Assembly (NCBI GenBank): GCA_964559535.1
Contig: CAZLIC010000012.1
Location: 1-64,000 of the forward strand
Direction of reading: 5' to 3'
Source: CAZLIC01 sp964559535
GTDB lineage: Bacteria; Pseudomonadota; Alphaproteobacteria; Rhodobacterales; Rhodobacteraceae
Length of the DNA: 64,000 bases
Below, in pieces: positions 34,858 through 43,626 of the stretch (the first letter of the stretch is position 1; every line of letters starts with the position of its first letter). A model generated the notes under the pieces. It saw only the letters and a list, made by a program, of their open reading frames with translations. It had not been told where the DNA came from and searched no databases. The translations under genes and the position numbers were made by a program.

Positions 34858-35985
34858 TCAGCCGGAAGCGGCGGTGTCGACAGTGCGGGCCAGCCCGAAC
34901 ACGCTGCCGACGAGCTGCGAGATGGTGTTGAAGGCGGTGACCGGGCTTTCCGAGAAGTACACCACATCGTCGGGGTTGATGTGGAACTTGCGGGCGCTGA
35001 ACAGGCCGTCGGCGCTGGTCATGTTGATCACGAAGATGGTCCGTTCGGCCTCGGGGCCGGTCAGGCCATCGGCCACCGCCGTGCGCGCGTACTGCCGCAG
35101 CACCAGGATCGCCTTGGGATCTCCGCGTGTGTCGTTCACGCCGCCGATGGCGGCAACGGCATCCAGCGCGGTGGGCTGGTCGTTGGGAAAGGGCATGATC
35201 TGCTCTTTGCCGGCGGCACCCAGCGCGATGAAGCTGCGGTCATCGGTCTCGACAATCACCCGGTCGCCACCGCGCAGGACGGTGTCGAGTTCGGGGGTCT
35301 CGTACAGGCGGTCCAGCGTGGTGACGTACATCGACCCGCCCCGCGCCAGCCGCACGATGGGCTGGGGCAGCGTTTCCGACACGCCGCCCCCCGCAGCCAG
35401 CAGGTTGAGCACCGTCATGGACCCGTCGGTGATGGGGTAGGTTCCGGGGCGGCCGACGGCGCCGATCAGGTCGACCGAATTGTTGCGGCCGGGAACCGCG
35501 GACAGCTGCACCTGCGCCGAGGGCGCGATCAGCGTCAGCCGGTCCTGAATCTCCATGCGGGCGGCCTCGGGCGTGCGCCCGGCCACCTCGACCCGGTCAA
35601 GGTAGGGCACGAAGATGCGGCCATCGGGCGCGACGGTGATGGCGTTCAGACCCACCTGGCGCGCGCCAGTTGGTGCCAGCAGCGAGGTTTCGGTGTTGTC
35701 CCAGACAACCAGGTTCAGCACGTCACCGGGGCGGATGGTGGTGGACGAACGCCCGCCGCCCCCCGAAAGCCAGCCGCCGCGCGGCGACTTACCGGTGGAC
35801 GGCCAGTGTGCGACCCGGTCGACAAAGTTTGCCGTGACTTCATAGACGGCGTAGTCCTGCGTTTCATCCTTGGCGGCCGAGGCGATGATCGCCCCGCCGT
35901 TCGCGGCACCACGCGGAAGACTGCAGGCCGCCAGCCACGCCGAACCAGCCAGGAGCACAAAGCTGCGCCGAGGAAGCCTAGTCAT
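34858..35985 (-). CDS. Capsule polysaccharide export outer-membrane lipoprotein (Wza/KpsD/BexD-like)
   Basis: 375 residues. A lipoprotein signal with lipobox LAAC (Cys21) is followed by the Poly_export domain (TIRPGDVLNLVVWDNTET) and SLBB domains (NNSVDLIGAVGRPGTYPITDG, then a second around RGGDRVIVETDDRSFI). The C-terminus is hydrophobic, as in Wza, where it forms the outer-membrane pore. It would work with the KpsE, KpsM and KpsT proteins encoded 3-7 kb away. The original start (MTRLPRRSFVLLAGSAWLAAC) looks right. Confidence 0.9.
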   Translation of the reverse strand: MTRLPRRSFVLLAGSAWLAACSLPRGAANGGAIIASAAKDETQDYAVYEVTANFVDRVAHWPSTGKSPRGGWLSGGGGRSSTTIRPGDVLNLVVWDNTETSLLAPTGARQVGLNAITVAPDGRIFVPYLDRVEVAGRTPEAARMEIQDRLTLIAPSAQVQLSAVPGRNNSVDLIGAVGRPGTYPITDGSMTVLNLLAAGGGVSETLPQPIVRLARGGSMYVTTLDRLYETPELDTVLRGGDRVIVETDDRSFIALGAAGKEQIMPFPNDQPTALDAVAAIGGVNDTRGDPKAILVLRQYARTAVADGLTGPEAERTIFVINMTSADGLFSARKFHINPDDVVYFSESPVTAFNTISQLVGSVFGLARTVDTAASG

Positions 35986-36117
35986 TCACATCTCCTGATC
36001 CGGCAGAGAACCACGCGGCCAAAGCATGTGCCGGAACCGCCGCAGGTTACATTCGTGCTGTGTCGCGTCAACGCCCAGTGCTTGCGCACAGGCCCGCCCC
36101 GCACAACGAGTAGGCGG

Positions 36118-37104
36118 TCAGCCGCCATATCCACCCGCCTGCTGCCAGGCCCAGGCGTCCGCAATCATCTGCCGCATGGTCGACCGCCCGGGCGTCCATC
36201 CCAGCTCGGCACGCGCGCGGGCGCTGCCGCAGACCAGCCGCACCGCGTCACCGGGGCGCCGCGGACCCTCTACCATCGGGACGGCCCGGTTGGTGACGCT
36301 GCGCGCCTGATCCACCACTTCGCGCACCGAAAAGCCATGGCCGGTGCCCAGGCAGAACACCCGGCTGCCGCGGCCCGCCTGCAGCCAGCGCAACCCCGCC
36401 ACATGGGCATCGACAAGGTCCGCCACATGCACATAGTCGCGGATCGGTGTGCCGTCGGCAGTGGGGTAGTCGGTGCCGTGCAGGGTAAGCGCAGGCCGCC
36501 TGCCCGCCACGGCATCCAGCATCAGCGGGATCAGGTGCGTTTCGGGCTGGTGCCATTCGCCCACCTCGCCCGCAGGGTCGGCGCCTGCCACGTTGAAGTA
36601 GCGGAAGATCACCGCATTCAGGCCGGCCGAACGGCCAAAGTCGCGCAGCATCTCCTCGATCGCGCGCTTGCTGGCGCCATAGGGGTTGATCGGGGCCTGC
36701 GGCGTGTCTTCATCGACCGAAACACCGTCAGGCTCGCCGTAGGTGGCGCAGGTGGAGGAGAAGATGACATCCTTCACGCCGGCCGCCAGGGCCGCCTCGA
36801 TCAGGTTCAGCGAACCCTGCACGTTGCCGCGCCAGTACTTGCCGGGGTTCGCCATGGCTTCTCCGACCAGCGACAGGGCGGCGAAGTGCATCACCGCCAC
36901 CGGGCGCCAGCTGTCGAAGGCGGCAGCAAGGCTGTCGGGGTTCAGAAGGTCACCTTCGTGCAGCGGGCCGAACTTCACCGCCTGCCGCCAGCCGGTTGAC
37001 AGGTTGTCGAAGGTGACAGGAACGAAGCCCGCGCGCGCCAGCGCCTTGCAGGCGTGCGACCCGATGTAGCCCGCGCCCCCCGTGACCAGAACGTGTTCCG
37101 CCAT
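36118..37104 (-). CDS. galE: UDP-glucose 4-epimerase
   Basis: 328 residues. An SDR-fold enzyme with the NAD-binding GGAGYIGSH near the N-terminus, catalytic Ser/Thr in FSSTCATYG and the YxxxK pair in YGASKRAIEEM. It interconverts UDP-glucose and UDP-galactose, supplying capsule or LPS sugars. It lies between the export lipoprotein gene and the divergent KDO genes. Confidence 0.94.
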   Translation of the reverse strand: MAEHVLVTGGAGYIGSHACKALARAGFVPVTFDNLSTGWRQAVKFGPLHEGDLLNPDSLAAAFDSWRPVAVMHFAALSLVGEAMANPGKYWRGNVQGSLNLIEAALAAGVKDVIFSSTCATYGEPDGVSVDEDTPQAPINPYGASKRAIEEMLRDFGRSAGLNAVIFRYFNVAGADPAGEVGEWHQPETHLIPLMLDAVAGRRPALTLHGTDYPTADGTPIRDYVHVADLVDAHVAGLRWLQAGRGSRVFCLGTGHGFSVREVVDQARSVTNRAVPMVEGPRRPGDAVRLVCGSARARAELGWTPGRSTMRQMIADAWAWQQAGGYGG

Positions 37105-37200
37105 GCCAAACCCCTGCCGGTTGCCGCCAAGACCATTGCCGGGGGCGCAGAGTCAAGCGCACGGCTTGGCAATTCTGCCTTCAAGCGGCTATCTGGGGGC

Positions 37201-38166
37201 ATGCAGCCAGCGCCCGACACCCCCCGCACCCTGGAAACCGCCGCCCGCGTCTTGCGGATCGAGGGTGAGGCGGTGTTGGCGCTGGCGGCCGCGCTGCCGG
37301 ACGGGCTGGCGCAGGCGGTGGACCGGGTGCTGGCATGCCGGGGCCGGGTGATCGTGTCCGGAATCGGCAAGTCGGGCCATGTGGCACGCAAGATTGCCGC
37401 CACATTCTCGTCCACCGGGACGCCCGCGCTGTTTGTCCACCCCGCCGAGGCCAGCCACGGCGACCTGGGCGCCATCACCGAGACCGACCTGTGCCTGGTC
37501 CTGTCGAATTCGGGCGAAACGTCGGAACTGTCGGACCTGATCGCGCATACGCGGCGGTTCGGCATCGGGCTGATCGCCATGACCGGCGGCGCCGACAGCA
37601 CGCTGGGGCGGGCGGCGGACCTGACGCTGGCGATGCCTGCCGCACCGGAGGCCTGCATCATCGGACTGGCGCCGACCACCTCGACGACCATGGCGATGGC
37701 GCTGGGCGACGCGCTGGCGGTTGCGGTGATGGAGCGGCGCGGGTTTGCACCGGGCGACTTTCACGCGTTCCACCCTGGCGGGCGGCTGGGGGCCAGGCTG
37801 GTACGGGTCGACCGGCTGATGCGGACGGATTCGCTGCCGCTGGTCCCCGACGACCAGCCGATGGCGGAGGTGCTGGACGCGATGACGCAGGGCGGCGCCG
37901 GAATTGCCGGGCTGATGCGCGCGGGGCGGCTGGTAGGCGTGATCACCGACGGCGATCTGCGGCGCAACGCACGGGGGCTGCTGGAGCGGCGGGCGCAGGA
38001 CGTGGCAACGATGGCGCCCCTGACCGCACCGCCGGGCATGCTGGCATCCGAGGCAGTGGCGGTGATGAATGCGCGCAAGATCACGCAGCTGTTCGTGGTG
38101 CAGGACGGCACGCCTGTGGGTCTGCTGCACATCCATGATTGCCTGCGCGCGGGGGTGGGCGGATGA
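37201..38166 (+). CDS. kpsF: Arabinose-5-phosphate isomerase (KpsF/KdsD)
   Basis: 321 residues from ATG 37201 (MQPAPDTPRTLETAARVLRI). The SIS domain has GIGKSGHVARKIAATFSSTG, LSNSGETSEL and the FHPGGRLGA end. Two CBS domains follow (from about residue 205). It makes arabinose 5-phosphate, the first step to KDO. Next to the CMP-KDO synthetase gene, with an ATGA overlap, so the pair is likely for capsular KDO. Confidence 0.93.
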   Translation: MQPAPDTPRTLETAARVLRIEGEAVLALAAALPDGLAQAVDRVLACRGRVIVSGIGKSGHVARKIAATFSSTGTPALFVHPAEASHGDLGAITETDLCLVLSNSGETSELSDLIAHTRRFGIGLIAMTGGADSTLGRAADLTLAMPAAPEACIIGLAPTTSTTMAMALGDALAVAVMERRGFAPGDFHAFHPGGRLGARLVRVDRLMRTDSLPLVPDDQPMAEVLDAMTQGGAGIAGLMRAGRLVGVITDGDLRRNARGLLERRAQDVATMAPLTAPPGMLASEAVAVMNARKITQLFVVQDGTPVGLLHIHDCLRAGVGG

Positions 38167-38948
38167 AGATTGTGGTGCTGATCCCGGCGCGGTTCGCGTC
38201 GTCGCGCTATCCGGGCAAGCCGCTGGTCATGCTGCGGGGCGCAGACGGCGTGGCGAAGTCGCTGGTACGGCGAACCTGGGAAGCCGGCGTGGCCGTGCCC
38301 GGCGTGGCCGAAGTGCATGTACTGACCGACGATGACCGCATCGCCGACCATGCGCGCGGATTCGGGGCTTCGGTGGTGATGACGCCCGACACCTGTGCCA
38401 ACGGCACCGAGCGCTGCGCGGCGGCGGTGATGCAGGGGGACGTGACGGGCGACTTGTTCGTCAACCTTCAGGGGGATGCCCCGCTGACGCCACCGTCCTT
38501 TGTTTCGGCGCTGATTGACAGCATGTCACAGGGGTCGATGCCGCCCATGGCCACGCCGGTGATCCGCTGCGACAGCGAAACGCTGGCGATGTTCCGGGCC
38601 GACCGCGCCGCTGGGCGCGTGGGCGGCACCACGGTCGTCTTTGCGCAGAACCGCCGGGCGCTGTACTTCTCGAAAGAGGTCATCCCCTTCGCCGCGCCCG
38701 AGGCCGACCCGGTGCCGGTGTTCCATCACGTTGGCCTTTACGCCTATCGTCCCGATGCCCTGCGCGCCTACCCGGACTGGGCACCAGGGCCGCTGGAGCG
38801 GCTGGAGGGGCTGGAGCAGCTGCGGTTTCTGGAGAACGGTGTGGAGATCGTCTGCGTCGAGGTGGCGCCGGGAGACCGGATGTTCTGGGAGATCAACAAC
38901 CCCGTCGACGTGGCACGTGTCGAGGCGGCGCTGGCGTCACGCCGCTGA
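38163..38948 (+). CDS. kdsB: CMP-KDO synthetase (3-deoxy-manno-octulosonate cytidylyltransferase)
   Basis: 261 residues from ATG 38163. It begins MKIVVLIPARFASSRYPGKPL, the CTP-binding signature, with LTDDDRIADHA and VNLQGDAPL further on. It activates KDO for transfer to lipid A or to the KDO linker of ABC-exported capsules. The tight link to kpsF and the kpsMET genes favours the capsular form (KpsU). Confidence 0.93.
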   Translation: MKIVVLIPARFASSRYPGKPLVMLRGADGVAKSLVRRTWEAGVAVPGVAEVHVLTDDDRIADHARGFGASVVMTPDTCANGTERCAAAVMQGDVTGDLFVNLQGDAPLTPPSFVSALIDSMSQGSMPPMATPVIRCDSETLAMFRADRAAGRVGGTTVVFAQNRRALYFSKEVIPFAAPEADPVPVFHHVGLYAYRPDALRAYPDWAPGPLERLEGLEQLRFLENGVEIVCVEVAPGDRMFWEINNPVDVARVEAALASRR

Positions 38949-38973
38949 TCGATGTCGCCCCCGGGGGGCACCG

Positions 38974-39789
38974 TCACATCAGCTCGATCATCTCGCGCCA
39001 GTAGCGGCGCATGAAGAAGAACGAGACCGGGAGCAGCAGCGCGATGATGATGGCGATGTAGGTGACCGACACATACGGGGCGTCATAGGTCGGAAAGATG
39101 CCGCGCCGCATCAGGCCGACCATGTGGACAGCCGGGTTCCACGACAGCCAGTCCCGATACGGCAGCGGGACCGTTTCGTACAGGTAGACAATCGCCGAGA
39201 ACAGGAAAAGCGGGCGCGTGACCACGGACCACACCTGTTCGTACAGGGGAAGAAATGTCAGCAGCAGGCAGTTGATCGAGCCGACGGCCAGCCCGGCACA
39301 GAACGACAGCGTCAGGGCCAGCGCGATGCTGCCATAGTCAAAGAACACGCTCAGGTCGTAGATCTCGACGATCGCGACAAGCACGAAGGCGTAGACGAGG
39401 GCCTTGGTGGCGACGGCAAGGATGAACCGGGCCATCAGGGCGTGCAGGAAGGTGACGCCCGGATAGGCCAGGAGCGGCCGCGAGAAACGGATGGATGTCG
39501 ACACCCGCTTGGCCGTTTCCAGGAAGAAGGCAAAGGGCAGGATGCCGGACGCATAGAACAGCGGGAAGTTGTTGCCCAGCGGTGGCGACCGGAAAAAAAG
39601 CTGCAGGATCATGGTGATTACGATGATTTCGATCACCGGGTCCAGGACTTCCCAAAGGTAGCCCAGGGCCGTGCGGCCATTGGTCATGGACACCTCGCGC
39701 AGGATCAGCGCCGCGGTCACGCGGAGAGATCCGGCCTGGCGCGGCGTCTGCGGCTGTTTGCCGATGGCCTGCATTGCGTTGTCTGGCAT
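38974..39789 (-). CDS. kpsM: Capsule polysaccharide ABC transporter permease (KpsM-like)
   Basis: 271 residues from ATG 39789 (a second ATG at 39774 is also plausible); the longer open frame upstream is not membrane-like. ABC-2 permease with about six hydrophobic segments (for example PVIEIIVITMILQLFF, FLETAKRVS..., LFLFSAIVYLYETVPLPYR) and the WNPAVHMVGLMRRGIFPTYD end. Inner-membrane channel for group 2-type capsule. It is transcribed away from kpsE, which starts 79 bp from its start. Confidence 0.88.
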   Translation of the reverse strand: MPDNAMQAIGKQPQTPRQAGSLRVTAALILREVSMTNGRTALGYLWEVLDPVIEIIVITMILQLFFRSPPLGNNFPLFYASGILPFAFFLETAKRVSTSIRFSRPLLAYPGVTFLHALMARFILAVATKALVYAFVLVAIVEIYDLSVFFDYGSIALALTLSFCAGLAVGSINCLLLTFLPLYEQVWSVVTRPLFLFSAIVYLYETVPLPYRDWLSWNPAVHMVGLMRRGIFPTYDAPYVSVTYIAIIIALLLPVSFFFMRRYWREMIELM

Positions 39790-39867
39790 TCCTGCTGGGT
39801 TGGGAGTATTCTTGTCAGAACCGCAGCGCTTCGATTCTGCGCAGCAGCATAGACGAAAGGCCCGCAT

Positions 39868-41571
39868 TTGGAAGACCAGCCAGGCCGAACCGATCAGGTT
39901 CCTTCCGAGGGTTCGACTCACGAAGACAGCGAGCAGGCACGGCGGCGCCGGGAACGGCAGGCCGCCCGCGAGCGCGAGATGATCGAGCGGCGCGCGGCGC
40001 GCAAGCGGGGCGGCGCAGCAGATAGCCCGGACGCCGACAACCGGCCGGAGGCGGTGGCGGATGAAAGCCCGGCGCTTTCGTCCGTTGCCGCTGTGGCGGC
40101 CGTGCAGCCTGAAACGCAGGCCAAACCAGCCCCGGCCATGGCCGCCGACCCGTCGGCCGCTGCCGCACCGCAAGTCGGCACGGCTTCCATGTCGGCCAAG
40201 GTCGTTCCCCTGCGGCCCGAAGATCCGGGCGGTGACACGTCCCGCCGCACTGCCGGTCCGGCCGCCGGCAAGGCGCCGCCACCGTCAGCACGTCGACTTA
40301 GCCTGAAGGCGGTCGCCGAAGAGCCGGTCTCCGCGCGCCCGACGCCGCCCGTTGCCTCGCCCAAGCCAGCGAAGGCGCCGCCCGCTGCGCCGGTGGTTGC
40401 GCCGCCTGCGGCGCGCCCCGCCGCCGCACCAGCGGCACAAATGCGCCCGCAGGTTCCCCTGGCCGGACCTGCGAAGCTGCGGACGCGCCATGCAGTGATG
40501 CTGTCGAGCTTCGTTCTGGGCGTGATCCTGCCCTCGATCCTGGTGGCCTGGTACATGTGGGGCGTTGCGCTGGACCAATACGCGTCCAAGGTCGGCTTCT
40601 CGGTGCAGCGGGACGAGACGGGATCGGCGGTCGAGCTCTTGGGCGGGATTACCGAGCTTTCGGGCAGTTCCAGCACCGACACCGACATCCTGTACAAGTA
40701 CATTCAAAGCCGCGAGCTGATCGAGACGGTCAATGCGCGCCTGAACCTGGTGGACATGTTCACCCGGCCGGAAGACCCGATGTACACGATGGCGCCCAAC
40801 CCGACGATCGAGGACATCGAGGCGCACTGGAGCCGGGTTGTCAAAGTCTTCTACGATACCGCGAGTTTCCTCATCGAGGTACGGGCCGTGGCGTTCCGTC
40901 CCGAGGATTCGAAGGCGATCACCGAACTCATCCTGGCCGAGAGCACGCGGACGCTGAACGAACTGGCCGCGGCGGGCCGGGCCGACGCGACGCGCTATGC
41001 GCGCGAGGAGCTGGAGGTTTCCAAGACGCGGCTGCGCCAAGCGCGGCAGGCGCTGACAAGCTTCCGCGTGCGAAACCAGATCGTCGACCCCACCGCCGAC
41101 GTACAGGGGAGGATGGGCCTTCTGAACAGCCTGATGTCGCAGCAGGCCACCGCGCTGATCGAGCTTGACCTGGTGGCGGCGACGGCCGGGCCAAGCGATC
41201 CGCGCTACGTTCAGGCCCAGCGTCGCGTCGATGTGATCGAGGCGCGGCTGCGCGAAGAACGCGCCCGGTTCGGCGACCAGCCCGCGGCCGAGGACGAACG
41301 CTATGCCGACATTGTGGCCGAGTTCGAGTCGCTGTCGGTCGATCTGGAATTCGCGCAGCAGGCCTACCTGACCTCGCTGGCCACCTATGATGCCGCCGTC
41401 GCGGAAGCACAGCGCAAGTCGCGCTACCTGGCGACCTATCTTCCGCCCACGCTGGCCGAGCGGCCCGAATTCCCCAGCCGCCTGCTGGTCTTCGCGCTGG
41501 CGACCGGTGCGTTCTTCGCGATCTGGTCGATTGCCGTGCTGGTCTACTACACGCTGCGCGACCGGGTGTGA
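39868..41571 (+). CDS. kpsE: Capsule export inner-membrane protein (KpsE/RkpR-like)
   Basis: 567 residues from a TTG start at 39868 (GAAAGG seven bases upstream). The first ~200 residues are charged, then Pro/Ala-rich (APAAPVVAPPAARPAAAPAA), a cytoplasmic extension. Membrane helix 1 is at about 207-232 (AVMLSSFVLGVILPSILVAWYMW), a long periplasmic coiled-coil part follows (YAREELEVSKTRLRQARQAL), and helix 2 lies near the C-terminus (LLVFALATGAFFAIWSIAVLVYY). It links the ABC transporter to the outer-membrane protein. The long N-terminal extension exceeds the E. coli KpsE by far. Confidence 0.87.
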   Translation: MEDQPGRTDQVPSEGSTHEDSEQARRRRERQAAREREMIERRAARKRGGAADSPDADNRPEAVADESPALSSVAAVAAVQPETQAKPAPAMAADPSAAAAPQVGTASMSAKVVPLRPEDPGGDTSRRTAGPAAGKAPPPSARRLSLKAVAEEPVSARPTPPVASPKPAKAPPAAPVVAPPAARPAAAPAAQMRPQVPLAGPAKLRTRHAVMLSSFVLGVILPSILVAWYMWGVALDQYASKVGFSVQRDETGSAVELLGGITELSGSSSTDTDILYKYIQSRELIETVNARLNLVDMFTRPEDPMYTMAPNPTIEDIEAHWSRVVKVFYDTASFLIEVRAVAFRPEDSKAITELILAESTRTLNELAAAGRADATRYAREELEVSKTRLRQARQALTSFRVRNQIVDPTADVQGRMGLLNSLMSQQATALIELDLVAATAGPSDPRYVQAQRRVDVIEARLREERARFGDQPAAEDERYADIVAEFESLSVDLEFAQQAYLTSLATYDAAVAEAQRKSRYLATYLPPTLAERPEFPSRLLVFALATGAFFAIWSIAVLVYYTLRDRV

Positions 41572-41581
41572 CGAGGCTGGC

Positions 41582-42298
41582 GTGATCATTGTCGAGAATC
41601 TTTACAAGACCTACCGCGTCAATGGCACGCGGCGGGTCGTGTGTGACGGGATCAACGCGCGTTTCCCGACGACAGGGGGGGTGGCCATCTTTGGCCGCAA
41701 CGGCGCGGGCAAGTCGACCTTCCTGCGGATCATTTCCGGACGGCAGGCCTATGATTCGGGGCGCATCATCCGGCAGGGCACCATTTCTTGGCCGATCGGA
41801 TTTACCGGCAGCTTCCACCCCGACCTGACGGGGGCGCAGAACGTGCGCTTCGTTGCCCGCATCCAGGGCGTCGATACCGACGAGCTGGTGGCCTATGTGC
41901 AGGACTTCGCCGAACTTGGGCAGCACTTCCACCTGCCCGTGCGCACCTATTCATCCGGCATGCGCGGGCGGCTGGCCTTTGGCATTTCCATGGGCATCCG
42001 GTTTGACACCTACATTGCCGATGAATCCACCGCCACAGGCGACGAGATCTTCCGCAGCAAGGCTGTCGAGGTGTTCCGCGACCGGATGAAGGAGTGCGGC
42101 GTGATCATGGTCACCCACTCCATCGGCACGGCCAAGGAAGTGTGCAAACACGGCGGCGTGCTGGAGAACGGCAAGCTGCACTATTTCGACGATGTGAACG
42201 ACGCCATCGCGATGCACATGGACAACGTCCGCCGCCAGCGCGCGCTGTCCGGCCGGGGCGACGACATCAGCGTGCAGCGCGCGATCGAGGCGGACTGA
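41582..42298 (+). CDS. kpsT: Capsule polysaccharide ABC transporter ATP-binding protein (KpsT-like)
   Basis: 238 residues from GTG 41582, ten bases after kpsE. Walker A FGRNGAGKST, signature TYSSGMRGRLAFGIS and Walker B region FDTYIADESTATGD are present. It powers capsule export with KpsM. KpsT-type proteins keep the same short, unusual signature sequence. Downstream gene is convergent. Confidence 0.93.
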   Translation: MIIVENLYKTYRVNGTRRVVCDGINARFPTTGGVAIFGRNGAGKSTFLRIISGRQAYDSGRIIRQGTISWPIGFTGSFHPDLTGAQNVRFVARIQGVDTDELVAYVQDFAELGQHFHLPVRTYSSGMRGRLAFGISMGIRFDTYIADESTATGDEIFRSKAVEVFRDRMKECGVIMVTHSIGTAKEVCKHGGVLENGKLHYFDDVNDAIAMHMDNVRRQRALSGRGDDISVQRAIEAD

Positions 42299-42364
42299 CA
42301 GGCGCGAACGCCGGATTGGTGGGCGCCCGCCCGGATTGCGATCCGCCTTCTGCTGCGGCCGTGG

Positions 42365-42625
42365 TCAGGCCCCGCCGCCCGCCTTTGCCGCCGCCTCCAG
42401 CGCCGCGATCCGCGCCTCCAGCGCCGCGTTCTCCTCGCGCGCCTTCACCGCCATGGCCCGCACGGCATCGAACTCCTCGCGCGTCACGAAGTCGCGGTCG
42501 GCCATCCAGCGGTCGATCCAGGACTTCATCGCCGTCTCGGCTTCGGTGCGGGCGCCCTGCGCCACGCCCATCGCGTTCGTCATCAGCTGCGACAGGTCGT
42601 CGAAAAAGCGGTTGCTGGTCTGCAT
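42365..42625 (-). CDS. ubiK: Ubiquinone biosynthesis accessory factor UbiK (BMFP family)
   Basis: 86 residues from ATG 42625, chosen because GGAGG lies five bases upstream; an in-frame ATG at 42637 contains that site. It begins MQTSNRFFDDLSQLMTNAMG and ends in a coiled coil (REENAALEARIAALEAAAKAGG). UbiK-type proteins trimerise, bind lipid and help the aerobic coenzyme Q enzymes. The gene diverges from lgt with 128 bp between starts. Confidence 0.85.
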   Translation of the reverse strand: MQTSNRFFDDLSQLMTNAMGVAQGARTEAETAMKSWIDRWMADRDFVTREEFDAVRAMAVKAREENAALEARIAALEAAAKAGGGA

Positions 42626-42753
42626 CTGCGCCTCCATGCGTTGCTTTCCATATGCGGGCTGTCGGGCCCGGCGACAAGGCGACGGAACCGCGCGGGCGTT
42701 GACTTCCCGCGCGGCGCCCCGGAAAACCCCCGCGCAGCAGCAAGGGCGGACCC

Positions 42754-43626
42754 ATGGCGATTCCATTCCCCGACATCTCGCCCGAAATCTTCTCGGTCAC
42801 GGTCTATGGCATCACCCTTTCGCTGCGCTGGTACGCGGTGGCGTATATCGTGGGGTTGGTCGTGGGCTTGCGGCTGATCGTGGCCGCCGTGCGCACGCCC
42901 CGCCTGTGGCCCGGCGCACCGCCGATGACCGCGGATCAGGCCGAGCGCCTGCTGACCTGGATCATCGTCGCCGTCATCCTGGGCGGACGGTTGGGATTCG
43001 TGCTGTTCTATCAGCCGGGCTATTATCTGGCGAACCCGCTGGACATCGTGAAGGTGTGGCAGGGCGGCATGGCCTTTCATGGCGGGTTTCTGGGCGTGGT
43101 GGTGGCGGGTGTCTGGTTCTGCCGCCGCGAAGGCATTCCGCTGCTGAACGCCGCCGACCTGATCGCGCTGGCCGCCCCGCCAGGCATTCTTCTGGGCCGC
43201 CTCGCCAACTTCATAAATGCCGAACTGTGGGGCCGCGCCACCACGCTGCCATGGGGCGTGGTGTTTCCGGGCAGTGCCGCGCAGGACTGCTCCGGCTTTC
43301 CCATCCCCTGCGCCCGCCACCCCTCGCAGCTTTACGAGGCCGGGATGGAGGGGCTGCTGCTGGGTGCGCTGTTGGTCTGGGCGGTCTGGCGCGGCGGCTG
43401 GCTGGCGCATCCGGGGCGCATCTGCGGGGCGTTCCTTGCGGGATATGGCCTTTCACGGTTTGTGGTGGAATTCGTGCGCCAGCCCGATGCGCAGTTCGTC
43501 TCGGAGGGCAACCCGGTGGGTCTTGCCTTTCACCTGGGCGGGTATGGCCTGACCATGGGGCAGGCGCTGTCGCTGCCGATGATTGCCGCGGGGCTGTGGT
43601 TCCTGCGCCGCGCAAGGCCCGCATGA
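42754..43626 (+). CDS. lgt: Prolipoprotein diacylglyceryl transferase
   Basis: 290 residues. Transfers diacylglycerol from phosphatidylglycerol to the lipobox cysteine in the inner membrane. About seven hydrophobic helices; conserved parts are YIVGLVVGLRL, MAFHGGFLGVV, GRLANFINAELWGR (the Lgt signature) and RHPSQLYEA. First gene of the lgt-midA-pgeF operon, with ATGA overlaps. Confidence 0.96.
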   Translation: MAIPFPDISPEIFSVTVYGITLSLRWYAVAYIVGLVVGLRLIVAAVRTPRLWPGAPPMTADQAERLLTWIIVAVILGGRLGFVLFYQPGYYLANPLDIVKVWQGGMAFHGGFLGVVVAGVWFCRREGIPLLNAADLIALAAPPGILLGRLANFINAELWGRATTLPWGVVFPGSAAQDCSGFPIPCARHPSQLYEAGMEGLLLGALLVWAVWRGGWLAHPGRICGAFLAGYGLSRFVVEFVRQPDAQFVSEGNPVGLAFHLGGYGLTMGQALSLPMIAAGLWFLRRARPA

